Counted from the stretch's first letter, positions 52,691-63,600 are shown. The stretch: 64,000 bases of DNA from Pluralibacter gergoviae ATCC 33028 = NBRC 105706 (GCF_001598855.1 NZ_BCZS01000018.1:31872-95871), one strand, 5' to 3'. Numbers and translations: made by a program. Notes: generated by a model not told the origin, from the letters alone.

Positions 52691-54064
52691 TTAAATCACC
52701 CGCGAGAACTGCTGCATGCGCGCCTTCTGCCGCAGATAGGCGTCAAAGCACATGCAGATGTTGCGGATAAGCAACCGTCCTTTCGCCGTCACCACAATCC
52801 CTTTCTCAGAGATATCCACCAGCCCATCGGCCGCCAGCGGCGCCAGCAGGGCCAGATCCTCGGCAAAATAGTCGTTAAACACCAGGCCCCACTGCGCTTC
52901 CACCGCCGCGAATTCCAGGCGGAAATTACAGATAAGCCCCTTGATAACGTCCCGGCGAATGCAGTCGTCGCGGGTCAATGCAATGCCGCGCCACAGCGCG
53001 TTGCCGCGCTCGTCCACCTGCCGGTAATAGTGCTTCAGCTCTTTCTGGTTCTGGGCGTAGCAGTCGCCAATCATGCTGATGGCGGAAACGCCGAGGCCCA
53101 GCAGATCGCTGTCGCCCTGCGTGGTGTAGCCCTGGAAGTTGCGGTGCAGCACGCCCGCGCGCTGGGCAACCGCCAGCTCGTCGTCCGGGCGCGCAAAGTG
53201 GTCCATGCCGATAAACTGGTAGCCGGCCTTCGTCAGCGAGCCGATGGTCTCCTGCAGGATATCCAGCTTCTGCTGCGGCGACGGCAGGTCGGCGTCCTTA
53301 ATTTTGCGCTGGGCGGCAAACAGCGTCGGCAGGTGCGCGTAGTTAAACACGCTGAGCCGGTCGGGGTTCAGCTCCGCCACGCGCCCGAGGGTATAGGCAA
53401 AGCTCTCCGGCGTCTGCTTCGGCAGGCCGTAGATCAGGTCGATATTGGTGGAGGTAAAGCCGATGTCGCGGGCGTGGTTGAGCAGGGCGAAGATAAACGC
53501 TTCGTCCTGTTCGCGGTTCACCAGCTTCTGCACCTCTTTATTGAAGTCCTGCACGCCCATGCTCAGGCGGTTAAAGCCTTCGCCGCGCAGGTGGTCAAGC
53601 ACGTCCAGTTCAATCTCGCGCGGATCGACCTCAATGGAGATCTCGGCGTCGGGCAGAAAGTGGAAGTGGCCGCGCAGCAGCGCCATCAGGCGGCTGATTT
53701 GCGCCTTGTTGAGGTAGGTCGGCGTACCGCCGCCCCAGTGCAGCTGGCTGACCTGGCGCCCGGCAAACAGCGGCGCGCGGTGGGCAATCTCCTGTTCCAG
53801 CACGTCGAGATACTGGTCAGCTTTATGCTGCTGGCGGGTCACAATTTTATTGCAGCCGCAGAAGTAGCAGAGCTTGTGGCAGAACGGAATATGGACGTAC
53901 AGCGAGAGCGGGCGCCCGGGATAGCGGGCTACCGCCTGCTGAAAGTCGGCCTCGCTGAAGGCTTCAGAGAATTCAAGTGCGGTGGGATACGACGTATAGC
54001 GCGGCCCGGAATAGTTATATTTCTGGATCAGGGCCAGATCCCAGTCGATTAGCTGCTCAGACAT
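52691..54064 (-). CDS. hemN: Oxygen-independent coproporphyrinogen III dehydrogenase
   Basis: Radical-SAM enzyme of anaerobic heme synthesis. 457 residues, E. coli length. The cluster cysteines Cys62, Cys66, Cys69 are in FCHKLCYFCGC, followed by HWGGGTPT. ATG 54064 lies two bases after the stop of a short upstream frame that supplies its AAGGAG ribosome site. Confidence 0.97.
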   Translation of the reverse strand: MSEQLIDWDLALIQKYNYSGPRYTSYPTALEFSEAFSEADFQQAVARYPGRPLSLYVHIPFCHKLCYFCGCNKIVTRQQHKADQYLDVLEQEIAHRAPLFAGRQVSQLHWGGGTPTYLNKAQISRLMALLRGHFHFLPDAEISIEVDPREIELDVLDHLRGEGFNRLSMGVQDFNKEVQKLVNREQDEAFIFALLNHARDIGFTSTNIDLIYGLPKQTPESFAYTLGRVAELNPDRLSVFNYAHLPTLFAAQRKIKDADLPSPQQKLDILQETIGSLTKAGYQFIGMDHFARPDDELAVAQRAGVLHRNFQGYTTQGDSDLLGLGVSAISMIGDCYAQNQKELKHYYRQVDERGNALWRGIALTRDDCIRRDVIKGLICNFRLEFAAVEAQWGLVFNDYFAEDLALLAPLAADGLVDISEKGIVVTAKGRLLIRNICMCFDAYLRQKARMQQFSRVI

Positions 54065-54066
54065 GC

Positions 54067-54249
54067 TTACTCCTTACGGGGATATCGCGAACGACGACGG
54101 CGTGCCGGCTGCCCCGGATGTCGGGCACTCAGCCGGTTGCGCAGCCAGGTTTGACGCCGCGACAACCGTCGTAGTTTAACGAATAAGCTCGCCAGATAAC
54201 ATACAGCCAGAAGGGTTATCAGCAGGACGGGAAGACCGACCGGATGCAA
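54067..54249 (-). CDS. Putative 60-residue membrane protein between yihI and hemN
   Basis: From a TTG at 54249, three bases after the yihI stop, to a TAA two bases before the hemN start. One hydrophobic helix (VGLPVLLITLLAVCYLASLFV, trimmed: about residues 4-23) followed by a very basic tail (RRQTWLRNRL, RRRRSRYPRKE), topology N-out/C-in expected. No ATG and no strong ribosome site, so translation would rely on coupling. I do not recognise the family; it might be a relict of a longer protein (DUF2489-type proteins sit here in some gamma-proteobacteria). Confidence 0.4.
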   Translation of the reverse strand: MHPVGLPVLLITLLAVCYLASLFVKLRRLSRRQTWLRNRLSARHPGQPARRRRSRYPRKE

Positions 54250-54252
54250 GCG

Positions 54253-54765
54253 TTAGTTTCCGCCCTTCAGCAGACGCATCATATCTTCCCGCGCCTCTTC
54301 TTCTTCCTCGTCCTCTTCATCGTCATAGGAGAGGCCAAGCTGCTGCATCAGCTCATCAATGCGGTCCAGTTTAGCATCGACCCAGGTCTGCTCTTCCTGG
54401 CTGAGGGTTTCTCCCTCCTCCAGTCGCTCAAGCAGCGCGTCAAGACGCTCGTCATTTTCCAGTAAATCCAGCTCGGCCTGCGGTGAAAGCATCGGTTTCT
54501 CGCTCTTAGGTTTGTGCTGCCGGGTTGCCGGGGCCTCGGTGACGCCCAGCGGAATGGGTTTTTTACTGCCAATACGCGGATCTTTTTGCTGGCCCTGCTT
54601 GCGACCAGAGGCGCCCTCACCGCCGTTCGCGCGGCTGCCCGCAGCGTGGCCGCGGTGCTTTTTATTGCGCTTGCGATCGCGCCCTTCCTGGTTAAGCTCT
54701 TCACGCGTCTTGCGACGGGCCTTGCCAGAGGTATTGCCACGCGGTGCGGATGTTGGTTTTTTCAT
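54253..54765 (-). CDS. yihI: Der GTPase-activating protein YihI
   Basis: 170 residues (E. coli 169). Stimulates GTP hydrolysis by the ribosome-assembly GTPase Der and acts as a brake on 50S maturation. Lys/Arg-rich N-terminal half ([20 protein letters not shown] trimmed region 8-40) and acidic C-terminal half with a long glutamate run ([15 protein letters not shown]). First gene of yihI-(small frame)-hemN. Confidence 0.95.
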   Translation of the reverse strand: MKKPTSAPRGNTSGKARRKTREELNQEGRDRKRNKKHRGHAAGSRANGGEGASGRKQGQQKDPRIGSKKPIPLGVTEAPATRQHKPKSEKPMLSPQAELDLLENDERLDALLERLEEGETLSQEEQTWVDAKLDRIDELMQQLGLSYDDEEDEEEEEAREDMMRLLKGGN

Positions 54766-54838
54766 GATATTGGGTCTTCAGTTCAGATATGTCATTCAGT
54801 ATAGAATTGAGCCGGAATCTAGCAGAAAGCGAACAAAG

Positions 54839-55087
54839 AAAAAAGGCGACAGAGTGATCTGTCGCCTTTTTTCCGTTTCACAACCCTTAACGGGCCTTAC
54901 GCTCCATGTCCGCCACCAACACACCCTGTCTTTCCCTTGGCGCTAAACGCTCCGTGTTGCGTTCCTTTTCCCTGTACTGCGTCTCCTGACGCTGCCTCCT
55001 GGCAAGTCCGTCGTCTTCGCCTCCTGGCGCTCCTGACCCTCGTCCTGAGTTCGTATCCCTCTGGCGTCCTTCGCCTTGAGTGCTACT
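54839..55087 (-). ncRNA. csrC: CsrC sRNA, CsrA-sequestering regulator
   Basis: Minus-strand RNA of about 247 nt in the yihI-engB gap, the E. coli csrC site. Many GGA motifs, several as AGGAG or AGGACG in loops (near 55065, 55045, 55031, 55023, 55006, 54990), the block CAGGAGCGCCAGGAGGCGAA as in E. coli, and the terminator ggcgacag/ctgtcgcc with U-run. Titrates CsrA; expected to be under BarA/UvrY. The 5' end is set by similarity. The remainder of the gap to 55350 is A/T-rich upstream promoter sequence. Confidence 0.92.
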
Positions 55088-55350
55088 TTACCCTTTCAGG
55101 CAAAACACACAAGTAATCCATGGTTACTAAAAAATATATTTAGTCGGGATTAACTTTATAAGTGAATGATTTTTATTGATTCATGCTCAAAACACCATCA
55201 GCATTTTCTGAAATTTCGCATAAAGACAATGGCAAATATCCTACAAAGTGTGTGGTTTAAACTTACAGAAGGTACGCGGGTTCCGCGCCGTCTTTTGCCC
55301 ATTGTTCAGGTATACTCCCCTCCATTGGCCGAATTTATGGAGATCACCTT

Positions 55351-55983
55351 TTGACTAACCTGAATTATCAACAGACGCACTTCGTTACCAGCGCGCCGGA
55401 TATTCGCCACCTGCCGGCCGACACCGGAATTGAAGTCGCGTTTGCCGGCCGCTCGAACGCGGGTAAGTCCAGCGCTCTCAATACGCTGACTAACCAGAAG
55501 AACCTTGCCAGAACCTCTAAAACGCCGGGCCGCACTCAGCTGATCAACCTGTTTGAAGTTGCCGACGGTAAACGGGTCGTCGATTTACCGGGCTACGGCT
55601 ATGCCGAGGTGCCGGAAGAGATGAAGCGCAAGTGGCAGCGGGCGCTGGGTGAATACCTGGAGAAACGCCTGTGCCTGAAGGGCCTGGTGGTGCTGATGGA
55701 TATCCGCCATCCGCTCAAAGATCTCGATCAGCAGATGATCGAGTGGGCCGTCGACAGCGATATTCCGGTGCTGGTCCTGCTGACCAAGGCCGATAAGCTG
55801 GCCAGCGGCGCGCGCAAGGCGCAGCTCAATATGGTGCGCGAAGCCGTTATCGCGTTTAACGGCGACGTACAGGTCGAAGCGTTTTCATCGCTGAAGAAGC
55901 TTGGCGTGGACAAGCTGCGCCAGAAGCTGGACAGCTGGTATAGCGACATCGCGCCGCAGCAAGAGGCGGGCGAAGCAGAGTAA
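55351..55983 (+). CDS. engB: Ribosome biogenesis GTPase EngB (YihA/YsxC)
   Basis: Essential GTPase for 50S assembly. TTG start at 55351 gives 210 residues ([12 protein letters not shown]), the E. coli length and N-terminus; GGAGATCACC lies upstream. G1 [10 protein letters not shown]3 [11 protein letters not shown]4 TKADKL. Confidence 0.96.
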   Translation: MTNLNYQQTHFVTSAPDIRHLPADTGIEVAFAGRSNAGKSSALNTLTNQKNLARTSKTPGRTQLINLFEVADGKRVVDLPGYGYAEVPEEMKRKWQRALGEYLEKRLCLKGLVVLMDIRHPLKDLDQQMIEWAVDSDIPVLVLLTKADKLASGARKAQLNMVREAVIAFNGDVQVEAFSSLKKLGVDKLRQKLDSWYSDIAPQQEAGEAE

Positions 55984-56023
55984 AGCAGCGCGGCACTGTC
56001 CGCGCTTCTTTTTGTCGGCACAA

Positions 56024-56132
56024 TAAAAAACGCCCCAGTCACAAGTGACTGGGGCGGCTAAAATATTCAGCCAAATCCGATTACGTGAAGTAAAAGGTCT
56101 GAAAGATAGAACATCTTACCTCTGTACCCTAC
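56024..56132 (-). ncRNA. spf: Spot 42 sRNA
   Basis: 109-nt RNA read on the minus strand from GTAGGGTACAGAGGTAAGAT to the terminator ccccagtcac/gtgactgggg with six U, almost identical to E. coli Spot 42. Hfq-dependent repressor of catabolic genes, itself repressed by cAMP-CRP. Located just downstream of polA as in E. coli; promoter region 56133-56279. Confidence 0.96.
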
Positions 56133-56279
56133 GCCGTTAACTCTACTCCCTTTTTCGCAGCCGACAAAGCATTTTTTGTAGTTTTTTTTCACTTCTTACA
56201 TAGCGATTTCTAATACTCATCACAAAACGCTATAAGTTATGTTGCTTACTTACGAAAAATGACGGCCAGATTCAGGTGC

Positions 56280-59066
56280 TTAATGCGCCAGATCCCAGTT
56301 AGCGCCGCTGCCGACTTCCACCAGCAGAGGCACGTCCAGCGTGACGCAGCGCTCCATCAGCTCATGGATTTTTGTCGTTACGGCATCGAGATCGTCTTTG
56401 TGCACTTCAAAGACCAGTTCATCGTGAACCTGCATAATCATCCGCACCCGCGGCTGCGCCTTCGCAAGCCACGCGTCTACGGCGATCATCGCCCGCTTGA
56501 TGATGTCCGCGGCAGTCCCCTGCATCGGGGCATTGATTGCCGCACGCTCGGCGCCGGCGCGGCGCGCGGCGTTGCTGGATTTGATGTCCGGCAGATAGAG
56601 GCGGCGGCCTTCCAGAGTCTCAACGTAGCCCTGCTCCTTCGCCTGCGCCCGGGTACGCTCCATATATGCAAGCACCCCGGGATAGCGTTCGAAGTAGAGA
56701 TCCATGTACTTCTGCGACTCTTTACGCGGAATGTTCAGCTGCCGGGAGAGGCCAAAGGCGCTCATGCCGTAGATCAGGCCGAAGTTGATCGCCTTGGCGC
56801 TGCGGCGCTGCTCGTTCGTCACGCTCTCCAGCGGCTGGCTGAACACCTCCGCCGCCGTGGCGCGGTGAATGTCTTTTCCTTCGGCAAACGCCGACAGCAG
56901 GCCCTTGTCCTGCGACAGGTGGGCCATGATGCGCAGCTCGATCTGCGAGTAGTCCGCAGAGACGATCAGATACTCTTCCGGAGCGATAAACGCCTGGCGA
57001 ATGCGGCGGCCTTCGTCGTTGCGCACCGGGATATTCTGCAGGTTAGGGTCCGTGGAGGAGAGGCGGCCGGTAGCGGTCACCGCCTGGTGATAAGAGGTAT
57101 GCACCCGCCCCGTTTTCGGATTGATCATCAGCGGCAGCTTATCGGTGTAGGTCGATTTCAGCTTCGCCAGCCCGCGATATTCGAGGATCACTTTCGGCAG
57201 CGGATAGTCCAGCGCCAGCTCTTCGAGTACCTCTTCCGAGGTGGACGGCGCGCCGCCCGGCGTCTTCTTCAGTGGCTTAATACCCTGTTTTTCAAACAGA
57301 ATGGTCTGCAGCTGCTTAGGCGAGGAGAGATTAAACGGCTCGCCGGCAATGTCGTGCGCCTTCTGCTCCAGCTCGATCAGCCGCTTGGCAAGCTCTTCAG
57401 AGTGCTTGTGCAGCACGGCCGGATCGATTTTGACGCCGTTGCGCTCGATGCGGGAAAGCACCGGCACCAGCGGCATTTCAATGGTGTTAAAGACGTTGAG
57501 CGGCCCCTGGTGCTGCTGCAGCTTCGGCCACATTTTGAGGTGCAGCTGGAGCGTCACGTCGGCGTCTTCCGCCGCGTAGCGCCCCGCCTCTTCAAGTGCG
57601 ATCTGGTTAAAGGTCAGCTGCTTCTTGCCCTTGCCGGCGATCTCTTCGAAGGTGATGGTTTTATGCTTAAGCCAGCGCGAGGAGAGGCTGTCCATATCGT
57701 GGCGGCCGGCAACGCTGTCGAGGATGTAGGACTCCAGCATGGTGTCAAAGGCGATGCCGCGCAGGTCGATATCGTAATTAGCGAGAATGCCGCGATCGAA
57801 CTTCAGGTTCTGGCCGACCTTCAGGCACTTCTCATCTTCCAGCAGCGGCTTAAGCAGCTCAAGCACCCGCTCGCGCGGGATCTGATCCGGCGCATCGAGG
57901 TAGTCGTGGGCCACCGGTACGTAGGCGGCGTGGCCGGGCTCAACGGCAAACGACAGGCCAACCAGGTTGGCGGAGACGTTATCGAGACTGTCGGTTTCTG
58001 TGTCAAAGGCAATGACCGGCGCTTGTTTAAGCTTCCCGATCCAGGCGTTCAGCGTATCTTCATCAAGAATAGTGACGTAATTCTCCGCCGACAGCGGGCT
58101 GGCGGCCTCTTCCTCTTCGTCCACCGGGGCCGCATCGGCAGCCGGTTTTGCCGCCGGCTTGCCGCCCTTCGCCTGCAGCCACTTGCCCCCTTCAACGTCG
58201 GTTATCCAGCGCTTAAACTCGTACTGTTTAAACATCGCCAGCAGCGCGTCGGCCTCGGGCGCCTGAACTTCCAGCTGTTCGCAGGTCAGCTCTAGCTCAA
58301 CGTCGGTTTTGATGGTGGCGAGCTTATAGGAGAGATAGGCCATCTCCTTGTTCTGCTCAAGCTTCGCGGCCATGGTTTTGGCGCCGCGGAAGGTGAGGCC
58401 GGCAATCTTCTCAGGCTCGGCGTACAGCACGTCCAGCCCGCCCAGTCCCTGCAGCAGGGCCTGGGCCGTTTTCTCGCCGACGCCCGGTACGCCGGGAATA
58501 TTGTCCGAGGAGTCGCCCATCAGGGCAAGGAAGTCGATTATCAGCTCCGGCGGTACGCCGTACTTGGTCACCACTTCCTCCGGCCCGAGGATGGTGTTGG
58601 TCATGGTATTAATCAGGGTAATGCCGGGCGTCACCAGCTGAGCCATGTCTTTGTCGCCGGTGCTGATCAGCACCGGACGTCCGGCCTTTTCGGCTTCGCG
58701 GGCCAGGGTGCCGATAACGTCATCCGCCTCCACGCCGGAGACCGCCAGCAGCGGCAGCCCCATTGCCTTCACCATTGCATGCAGCGGTTCAATCTGCGCG
58801 CGCAGATCGTCCGGCATCGGCGGGCGGTGCGATTTGTAGTGCTCAAACAGTTCATCACGGAAAGTTTTCCCCTTGGCATCAAATACCACCGCAGCGTGCG
58901 TCGGCTGATATTGCATAATCAGGCTACGCAACATGTTCAGCACGCCGTACATCGCGCCAGTCGGCTCACCTGCGCTGTTGGTCAATGGAGGGAACGCGTG
59001 ATATGCGCGATAGAGATAAGAGGAGCCATCGACCAGGATGAGGGGGTTTTCTTGGATCTGAGCCAT
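56280..59066 (-). CDS. polA: DNA polymerase I
   Basis: 928 residues, E. coli length. 5'-nuclease domain ([15 protein letters not shown] at 13-27), 3'-5' exonuclease domain with [10 protein letters not shown] near residue 355, and polymerase domain with motif [12 protein letters not shown], motif [15 protein letters not shown], and motif [11 protein letters not shown]. Works in Okazaki fragment maturation and excision repair. Confidence 0.98.
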   Translation of the reverse strand: MAQIQENPLILVDGSSYLYRAYHAFPPLTNSAGEPTGAMYGVLNMLRSLIMQYQPTHAAVVFDAKGKTFRDELFEHYKSHRPPMPDDLRAQIEPLHAMVKAMGLPLLAVSGVEADDVIGTLAREAEKAGRPVLISTGDKDMAQLVTPGITLINTMTNTILGPEEVVTKYGVPPELIIDFLALMGDSSDNIPGVPGVGEKTAQALLQGLGGLDVLYAEPEKIAGLTFRGAKTMAAKLEQNKEMAYLSYKLATIKTDVELELTCEQLEVQAPEADALLAMFKQYEFKRWITDVEGGKWLQAKGGKPAAKPAADAAPVDEEEEAASPLSAENYVTILDEDTLNAWIGKLKQAPVIAFDTETDSLDNVSANLVGLSFAVEPGHAAYVPVAHDYLDAPDQIPRERVLELLKPLLEDEKCLKVGQNLKFDRGILANYDIDLRGIAFDTMLESYILDSVAGRHDMDSLSSRWLKHKTITFEEIAGKGKKQLTFNQIALEEAGRYAAEDADVTLQLHLKMWPKLQQHQGPLNVFNTIEMPLVPVLSRIERNGVKIDPAVLHKHSEELAKRLIELEQKAHDIAGEPFNLSSPKQLQTILFEKQGIKPLKKTPGGAPSTSEEVLEELALDYPLPKVILEYRGLAKLKSTYTDKLPLMINPKTGRVHTSYHQAVTATGRLSSTDPNLQNIPVRNDEGRRIRQAFIAPEEYLIVSADYSQIELRIMAHLSQDKGLLSAFAEGKDIHRATAAEVFSQPLESVTNEQRRSAKAINFGLIYGMSAFGLSRQLNIPRKESQKYMDLYFERYPGVLAYMERTRAQAKEQGYVETLEGRRLYLPDIKSSNAARRAGAERAAINAPMQGTAADIIKRAMIAVDAWLAKAQPRVRMIMQVHDELVFEVHKDDLDAVTTKIHELMERCVTLDVPLLVEVGSGANWDLAH

Positions 59067-59190
59067 AATTTCCGTGCCTGTTTATCAGATTAGGCATAAA
59101 GGATGCCACAGACCGGGGTAAAACATGAATTTTTCACCCTGTTTGCGGCAAAAGTTTTAAAGATCTTCGGGATCCCTCGTAAATACCTCC

Positions 59191-59199
59191 TGTGGATAA
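59191..59199. promoter_or_regulatory. DnaA box upstream of polA
   Basis: TGTGGATAA is the exact complement of the strong DnaA box TTATCCACA. DnaA boxes upstream of polA are known in E. coli. Confidence 0.7.
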
Positions 59200-59332
59200 C
59201 TTTGTGCATAGATTTATTCCAGCGCGTAATTCTATTTGCACCAGCCTGTAAACAAACAGTAATATCTATTATTTTCATACAGTTAATAACAATATCGTTA
59301 ATGTATTTGATTATTGATGACATTTTACACGG

Positions 59333-59345
59333 TGTGGATATCCAC
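59333..59345. promoter_or_regulatory. Overlapping DnaA-like boxes forming a palindrome
   Basis: GTGGATATCCAC (59334-59345) is a perfect palindrome made of two overlapping DnaA-like sequences (TGTGGATAT and its inverse). With the first box it occupies the 361-bp polA-yihG gap (59067-59427), which is A/T-rich and shows no convincing gene. Confidence 0.5.
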
Positions 59346-59427
59346 GGCGATCGCGGGTCGTTTCAGCTAAGTACAGCCACTCGATAGCGATTTCTGGTAA
59401 AATCAATGCGTTGCGCCGCTCTGGCGG

Positions 59428-60381
59428 GTGCTTTTAACAATTAACTATCTGAATAAATTAATTATGTCGAGACTTCTCGCTGCCATTACGCTCCCGCTCA
59501 GTATCATTCTGACCATCATTGTCACCATCCTCTGTTCGGTGCCGATTATCCTGGCTGGCGTGATTAAATTGCTGCTACCTGTACCTGCGGTATGGCGCTC
59601 GGTCTCCACGTTTTGCAACCTGATGATGTACTGCTGGTGCTCCGGGCTGGCACTACTGCTGCACCTGAATCCCTGGCTGAAGTGGGATGTTGAAGGTATT
59701 GAAGGGCTGAGTAAAAAGAACTGGTACCTGCTTATCTGCAACCACCGCAGCTGGGCCGATATTGTCGTGCTCTGCGTTCTGTTCCGCAAACACATTCCGA
59801 TGAATAAATATTTTCTCAAGCAGCAGCTGGCGTGGGTGCCCTTTATCGGCCTCGCCTGCTGGGCGCTGGATATGCCGTTTATGCGCCGCTATTCCCGGGG
59901 CTATTTGATCCGCCACCCGGAGCGTCGCGGGAAAGATGTGGAAACCACGCGCCGCTCCTGTGAGAAGTTTCGCGCGCATCCGACCACCATCGTCAATTTT
60001 GTCGAGGGCTCCCGCTTTACCGAGAATAAACGCCGTGAAACCCGATCGCCTTATAAAAATCTGCTGCCGCCCAAAGCCGCCGGTATTGCGATGGCGCTGA
60101 ACGTGCTCGGCAGCCAGTTCGATAAAATGCTCAACGTTACGCTCTGCTATCCGGAAAACGATCGCACGCCGTTCTTCGATATGCTCAGCGGCAGATTGAC
60201 GCGGATCGTGGTGCGTATTTCGCTGGTGCCGATTGCCGAAGAGATCCACGGTGACTATGTAAACGATAAGAACTTTAAGCGCAGCTTTCAGCAGTGGCTT
60301 AACGGATTATGGAATGACAAGGATGTACAGATAGAGGATATTAAAGCGGAGTATCGATTCAATAAAGACGCCGGTCATTGA
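59428..60381 (+). CDS. yihG: Probable lysophospholipid acyltransferase YihG
   Basis: Inner-membrane PlsC-family acyltransferase with the catalytic NHRSWAD (HX4D) and the FVEGSRF motif; E. coli YihG adds acyl groups to lysophosphatidate. GTG at 59428 gives 317 residues and matches the E. coli N-terminus (LNKLIMSR against LNKFIMTR); an in-frame ATG at 59464 (305 residues) is the alternative. E. coli yihF, normally next to it, is absent. Confidence 0.93.
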   Translation: MLLTINYLNKLIMSRLLAAITLPLSIILTIIVTILCSVPIILAGVIKLLLPVPAVWRSVSTFCNLMMYCWCSGLALLLHLNPWLKWDVEGIEGLSKKNWYLLICNHRSWADIVVLCVLFRKHIPMNKYFLKQQLAWVPFIGLACWALDMPFMRRYSRGYLIRHPERRGKDVETTRRSCEKFRAHPTTIVNFVEGSRFTENKRRETRSPYKNLLPPKAAGIAMALNVLGSQFDKMLNVTLCYPENDRTPFFDMLSGRLTRIVVRISLVPIAEEIHGDYVNDKNFKRSFQQWLNGLWNDKDVQIEDIKAEYRFNKDAGH

Positions 60382-60398
60382 CCGGCGTTCTCTTTTTT
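60366..60398. terminator. Terminator between yihG and dsbA
   Basis: Stem acgccggtca/tgaccggcgt with T-run overlaps the yihG stop; dsbA is convergent and ends at 60397. Confidence 0.8.
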
Positions 60399-61020
60399 AC
60401 TTCTTCTCAACCAGCTGGCGGACGGTGTCAGCATACTGCTGAACAAAGATATCCATGCTGCTGGTATCCATGCCCTGCGGATTCAGCTGATATTTACCGT
60501 TAATGAAGATAGCCGGAACGCCCTGCAGCTGAAGATCGGCCGCCGCTTTCTCCTGCTGGGCTACCAGCGATTTCACCACGAAGCTGTTCCAGGCGGCATC
60601 GTAATCTTCACCCTTCACGCCCGCATCAACGAACACTTTGCGAATGTCGGCCACGTTCTGCACCGTCTGGGTTTTCTGTACGGCTTCAAACATCGGCGCG
60701 GTAATTTTGTCTTCCACGCCGAGCGCGATGGCCACGGCCCATGCCTGAGTAATCTCTTTACCCAGCGGTCCGAGGAACTCGACGTGGTACTTGGTCATTT
60801 TGGTGCCTTCAGGCAGCTTTTTCTTCACGGCGTCAGAGACGTGCAGCTGCTCTTCGAATTGGTAGCAGTGCGGGCAGTAGAAGGAGAAGAACTCCAGTAC
60901 CTGCGGCTCGCCGGCAACCGGTTTCTCCAGCGTGGTGTACTGCTTACCGTCAGAGATCTGCATCGCCGATGCGCTAAATGCCAGAACCATGCCTGCCAGC
61001 GCCAGAAAAATCTTTTTCAT
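60397..61020 (-). CDS. dsbA: Periplasmic thiol:disulfide oxidase
   Basis: 207 residues (E. coli 208). Signal peptide to residue 19 (AFSASA), thioredoxin fold with the active site Cys49-Pro-His-Cys52 (mature 30-33), inserted helical domain, and cis-Pro loop GVPAIF. Introduces disulfides and is reoxidised by DsbB. Follows srkA by 26 bp; in E. coli they are cotranscribed and Cpx-induced. Confidence 0.97.
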   Translation of the reverse strand: MKKIFLALAGMVLAFSASAMQISDGKQYTTLEKPVAGEPQVLEFFSFYCPHCYQFEEQLHVSDAVKKKLPEGTKMTKYHVEFLGPLGKEITQAWAVAIALGVEDKITAPMFEAVQKTQTVQNVADIRKVFVDAGVKGEDYDAAWNSFVVKSLVAQQEKAAADLQLQGVPAIFINGKYQLNPQGMDTSSMDIFVQQYADTVRQLVEKK

Positions 61021-61046
61021 TGTTAACTCTCTCCTGAAAGTGTCAG

Positions 61047-62033
61047 TTAAAACATCGGTGTCAATTGTAAAGGTGGTTCCTGCAAAATCCTTGTCTGTTC
61101 ACGGAACGTCGCAATTTGCCTGCGCCAGTTATCTTCCTCAATAAGCCAGGGGAAATTAACCGGAAAGGCAGGATCGTCCCAGCGGCGGATTAACCAGGCC
61201 AGATAATAAACCATCCGCATTGCGCGCAGCGGTTCAATACAGGAGAGCTCGGCGATATCAAATGTACTGAACTCTTCATAGGCTTCAAGAATAATATCAA
61301 GCTGCATACGCCGCTCGGCCACATCGCCATTAAGCAACATCCACAGATCCTGAATCGCCGGGCCGCTGCGCGCATCGTCAAGGTCGACAAACAGCGGGCC
61401 GTCGCGCCAGAGAATATTTCCGGCGTGGCAATCGCCGTGCAGACGAATTGACGTAAAGCGACTGTGCCACTGCTGCATGACTGCATCAATTAATTTATCC
61501 GCGGCGGCAAGGAACTCAGGCTTCAGGGATGCGGGAATAAGTGCGGTAGATTCAAACAGCCGGCGGGGCTCAAGCAGATACTCCTGAACGCCAATTTCAG
61601 GGCGGGCAGTAAAATCTTTTTTACGCCCGGTCTGGTGCAGACGTCCTAAATAGCGGCCAACCCACTCGATCTGGTCGAGATTGTCGGGCTCAAACTGGCG
61701 TCCGCCCACGCTTGGGAAAACGGCGAAGAGGAAACCCTCATGGCGCAGCAGCGTTTCGCCGTTAAACGCAATGGGAGCTGCAACGGGCACGTCGTCGCCG
61801 GCCAGTTCAAGGGCAAAATCATGCTCTTCCTGAATCTGATCGGCGGACCATCGCTGCGGGCGATAAAATTTCGCCACAAAGCGCCGCCGATCTTCATCCT
61901 GGAACTGCCAGACGCGATTCTCATAGCTGTTAAGAGGGGTCAACCCGGAATCAACCCGAATACCGCACGCGAAGAGCGCATCCATAATGGTATCCGGGTG
62001 CAGAGTGTGGAAATTAAAAGCCTTGTCGTTCAT
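61047..62033 (-). CDS. srkA: Stress response kinase A (YihE/RdoA)
   Basis: 328 residues, E. coli length. APH/choline-kinase-like Ser/Thr kinase that protects cells from death under stress; Cpx-regulated. Catalytic [10 protein letters not shown] and metal-binding [11 protein letters not shown] motifs near residues 200 and 217. Confidence 0.96.
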   Translation of the reverse strand: MNDKAFNFHTLHPDTIMDALFACGIRVDSGLTPLNSYENRVWQFQDEDRRRFVAKFYRPQRWSADQIQEEHDFALELAGDDVPVAAPIAFNGETLLRHEGFLFAVFPSVGGRQFEPDNLDQIEWVGRYLGRLHQTGRKKDFTARPEIGVQEYLLEPRRLFESTALIPASLKPEFLAAADKLIDAVMQQWHSRFTSIRLHGDCHAGNILWRDGPLFVDLDDARSGPAIQDLWMLLNGDVAERRMQLDIILEAYEEFSTFDIAELSCIEPLRAMRMVYYLAWLIRRWDDPAFPVNFPWLIEEDNWRRQIATFREQTRILQEPPLQLTPMF

Positions 62034-62109
62034 CCGATTATCCGGAAATTACTGCGAATGATTCAGAATACCATTTCACAGCATTTTCGGTGGCGCTGCT
62101 TACAAGGTT

Positions 62110-62379
62110 TTACTCTTTAATCACGCCGCGGGCCCGCAGAAGCGCGGTTTTAAAGTCTTCCTCATAATCTTTCTGAATACCCGGAATAACCGCATCCTTT
62201 GCAGAATCGCGCATTTTCAGGTGATAAATCAGGATATCGTCGGATAGATCGGTGAGCTCACCGTCAAAGCCTGACTCCTTCGCCAGTTTCTGCAAGAATT
62301 GCATTAAATTTAGCTCAGGCTCTTTTTGCCAGGCCGGCTGGAGGAGTTCAATAACTTCGTTCAGGCGTTTACATTTCAT
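62110..62379 (-). CDS. yihD: YihD family protein of unknown function
   Basis: 89 residues from ATG 62379 ([20 protein letters not shown]), nearly identical to E. coli YihD; ribosome site AAGGAGC. No domain with known activity. Divergent from mobA. Confidence 0.95.
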   Translation of the reverse strand: MKCKRLNEVIELLQPAWQKEPELNLMQFLQKLAKESGFDGELTDLSDDILIYHLKMRDSAKDAVIPGIQKDYEEDFKTALLRARGVIKE

Positions 62380-62448
62380 GCTTTTGCTCCTTACGCTTAA
62401 CCCACACACGGTAGCAGGGTCAAACCCACAATAAAAGAGGCGATATTG

Positions 62449-63033
62449 GTGAAAAAGCGTCAACCTATTACTGGCGTTATTCTGGCAGGCGGAAAAGCGA
62501 GCCGCATGCAGGGAAAAGATAAAGGATTACAGCTTCTTAACGGTAAACCGCTGTGGCAGCACGTTGCGCAGAGGCTGGCGGCGCAGACGGATCGGCTGGT
62601 GATTAGCGCGAATCGCTCGCTCGAGGCTTATGCGGCCAGCGGGCTGGCGGTTTATCAGGATATTTTAGACAATTTTCCCGGCCCTTTAGCGGGCATACTG
62701 TCCGTCATGAAACAGTCGGATAGCGAGTGGTACCTGTTTTGCCCGTGCGATACGCCCTTCATTCCCGATAGGCTCGCGCAGCGGCTGTGGGAAAACAGCG
62801 GAGAGGCGCCGGCAGCATGGGTGCACGATGGCGAGCGGGACCACCCCGCCGTCGCGCTGGTACACCGCCGTATCATCCCGATGCTGGAGAACTATCTGGC
62901 GCAGGGAGAGCGGCGGGTGATGGTTTTCCTTCGCCAGTGCGGTGGGCACAGCGTTGATTTTAGCGACCTTAAATCGGCCTTTATTAACGTCAATACCCTT
63001 GACGATCTACAGCATATGCAGGAGAAAGCATGA
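62449..63033 (+). CDS. mobA: Molybdenum cofactor guanylyltransferase
   Basis: Adds GMP to Mo-molybdopterin to make the bis-MGD cofactor used by FdoG and others. The GTG at 62449 gives 194 residues, as E. coli MobA; a TTG one codon earlier is possible. Nucleotide-binding [15 protein letters not shown] and FCPCDTPFI motifs. Overlaps mobB by four bases. Confidence 0.96.
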   Translation: MKKRQPITGVILAGGKASRMQGKDKGLQLLNGKPLWQHVAQRLAAQTDRLVISANRSLEAYAASGLAVYQDILDNFPGPLAGILSVMKQSDSEWYLFCPCDTPFIPDRLAQRLWENSGEAPAAWVHDGERDHPAVALVHRRIIPMLENYLAQGERRVMVFLRQCGGHSVDFSDLKSAFINVNTLDDLQHMQEKA

Positions 63034-63539
63034 TCCCGGTACTGGCAATAGCGGCGTGGAGCGGGACGGGAAAGACAACCCTGCTTAAGTCGCTGATCCC
63101 TGAGCTTCGCCTGCGCGGTATACGGCCCGGGCTGATTAAGCATACACATCATCGGATGGACGTGGATACGCCCGGGAAGGACAGCTACGAGCTGCGCAAG
63201 GCCGGGGCCGCACAAACGCTGGTCGCCAGCTCAGAGCGCTGGGCGCTGATGACTGAAACGCCGGAGCGCAAGGCGCCGGATCTCGCCTGGCTGGTAAGCC
63301 GGATGGATCACGCTACGCTGGATCTGGTGCTGGTGGAAGGTTTTAAGCATGAAGCAGTAGCGAAGATCCTGCTGTTTCGCGAAGGTTCGGGGCACGATGC
63401 TGATGAGCTAACGCTGGATGAGCACGTGATTGCCGTGGCCAGCGATATTAATCTGCCGATAGATATACCGCAGCTGAATCTGAATGATATCGGTGAAATC
63501 GTTGATTTTATTCAGGGATGGATGGCTACCCAGGCGTAA
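63030..63539 (+). CDS. mobB: Molybdopterin-guanine dinucleotide biosynthesis adaptor
   Basis: GTP-binding protein that assists MobA. 169 residues (E. coli 175). P-loop [12 protein letters not shown] near 8-19, and the [19 protein letters not shown] segment. Convergent with the rRNA operon. Confidence 0.95.
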   Translation: MIPVLAIAAWSGTGKTTLLKSLIPELRLRGIRPGLIKHTHHRMDVDTPGKDSYELRKAGAAQTLVASSERWALMTETPERKAPDLAWLVSRMDHATLDLVLVEGFKHEAVAKILLFREGSGHDADELTLDEHVIAVASDINLPIDIPQLNLNDIGEIVDFIQGWMATQA

Positions 63540-63541
63540 AA

Positions 63542-63573
63542 CCCGCCCGGCGGCACTGCGTTTGCCGGGCCTA
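63542..63573. repeat. REP-like palindromic repeat after mobB
   Basis: An imperfect hairpin cccggcggcactgcg/tttgccgggcctac with the shape of enterobacterial REP units, two bases after the mobB stop. Confidence 0.65.
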
Positions 63574-63600
63574 CTGATCCGCGTAGGTCTTAGCCAGAAA

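Noticed and set aside
55166..55354. 62-codon frame upstream of engB
   Set aside because: It lies in the csrC/engB promoter region, overlaps the engB start and resembles no known protein.
56259..58295. Long open frame antisense to polA (678 codons)
   Set aside because: Shadow of polA; no homology recognised and no start signals.
59090..59323. 77-codon frame upstream of polA on the minus strand
   Set aside because: It runs through A/T-rich promoter sequence with DnaA boxes; no ribosome site and no similarity recognised.
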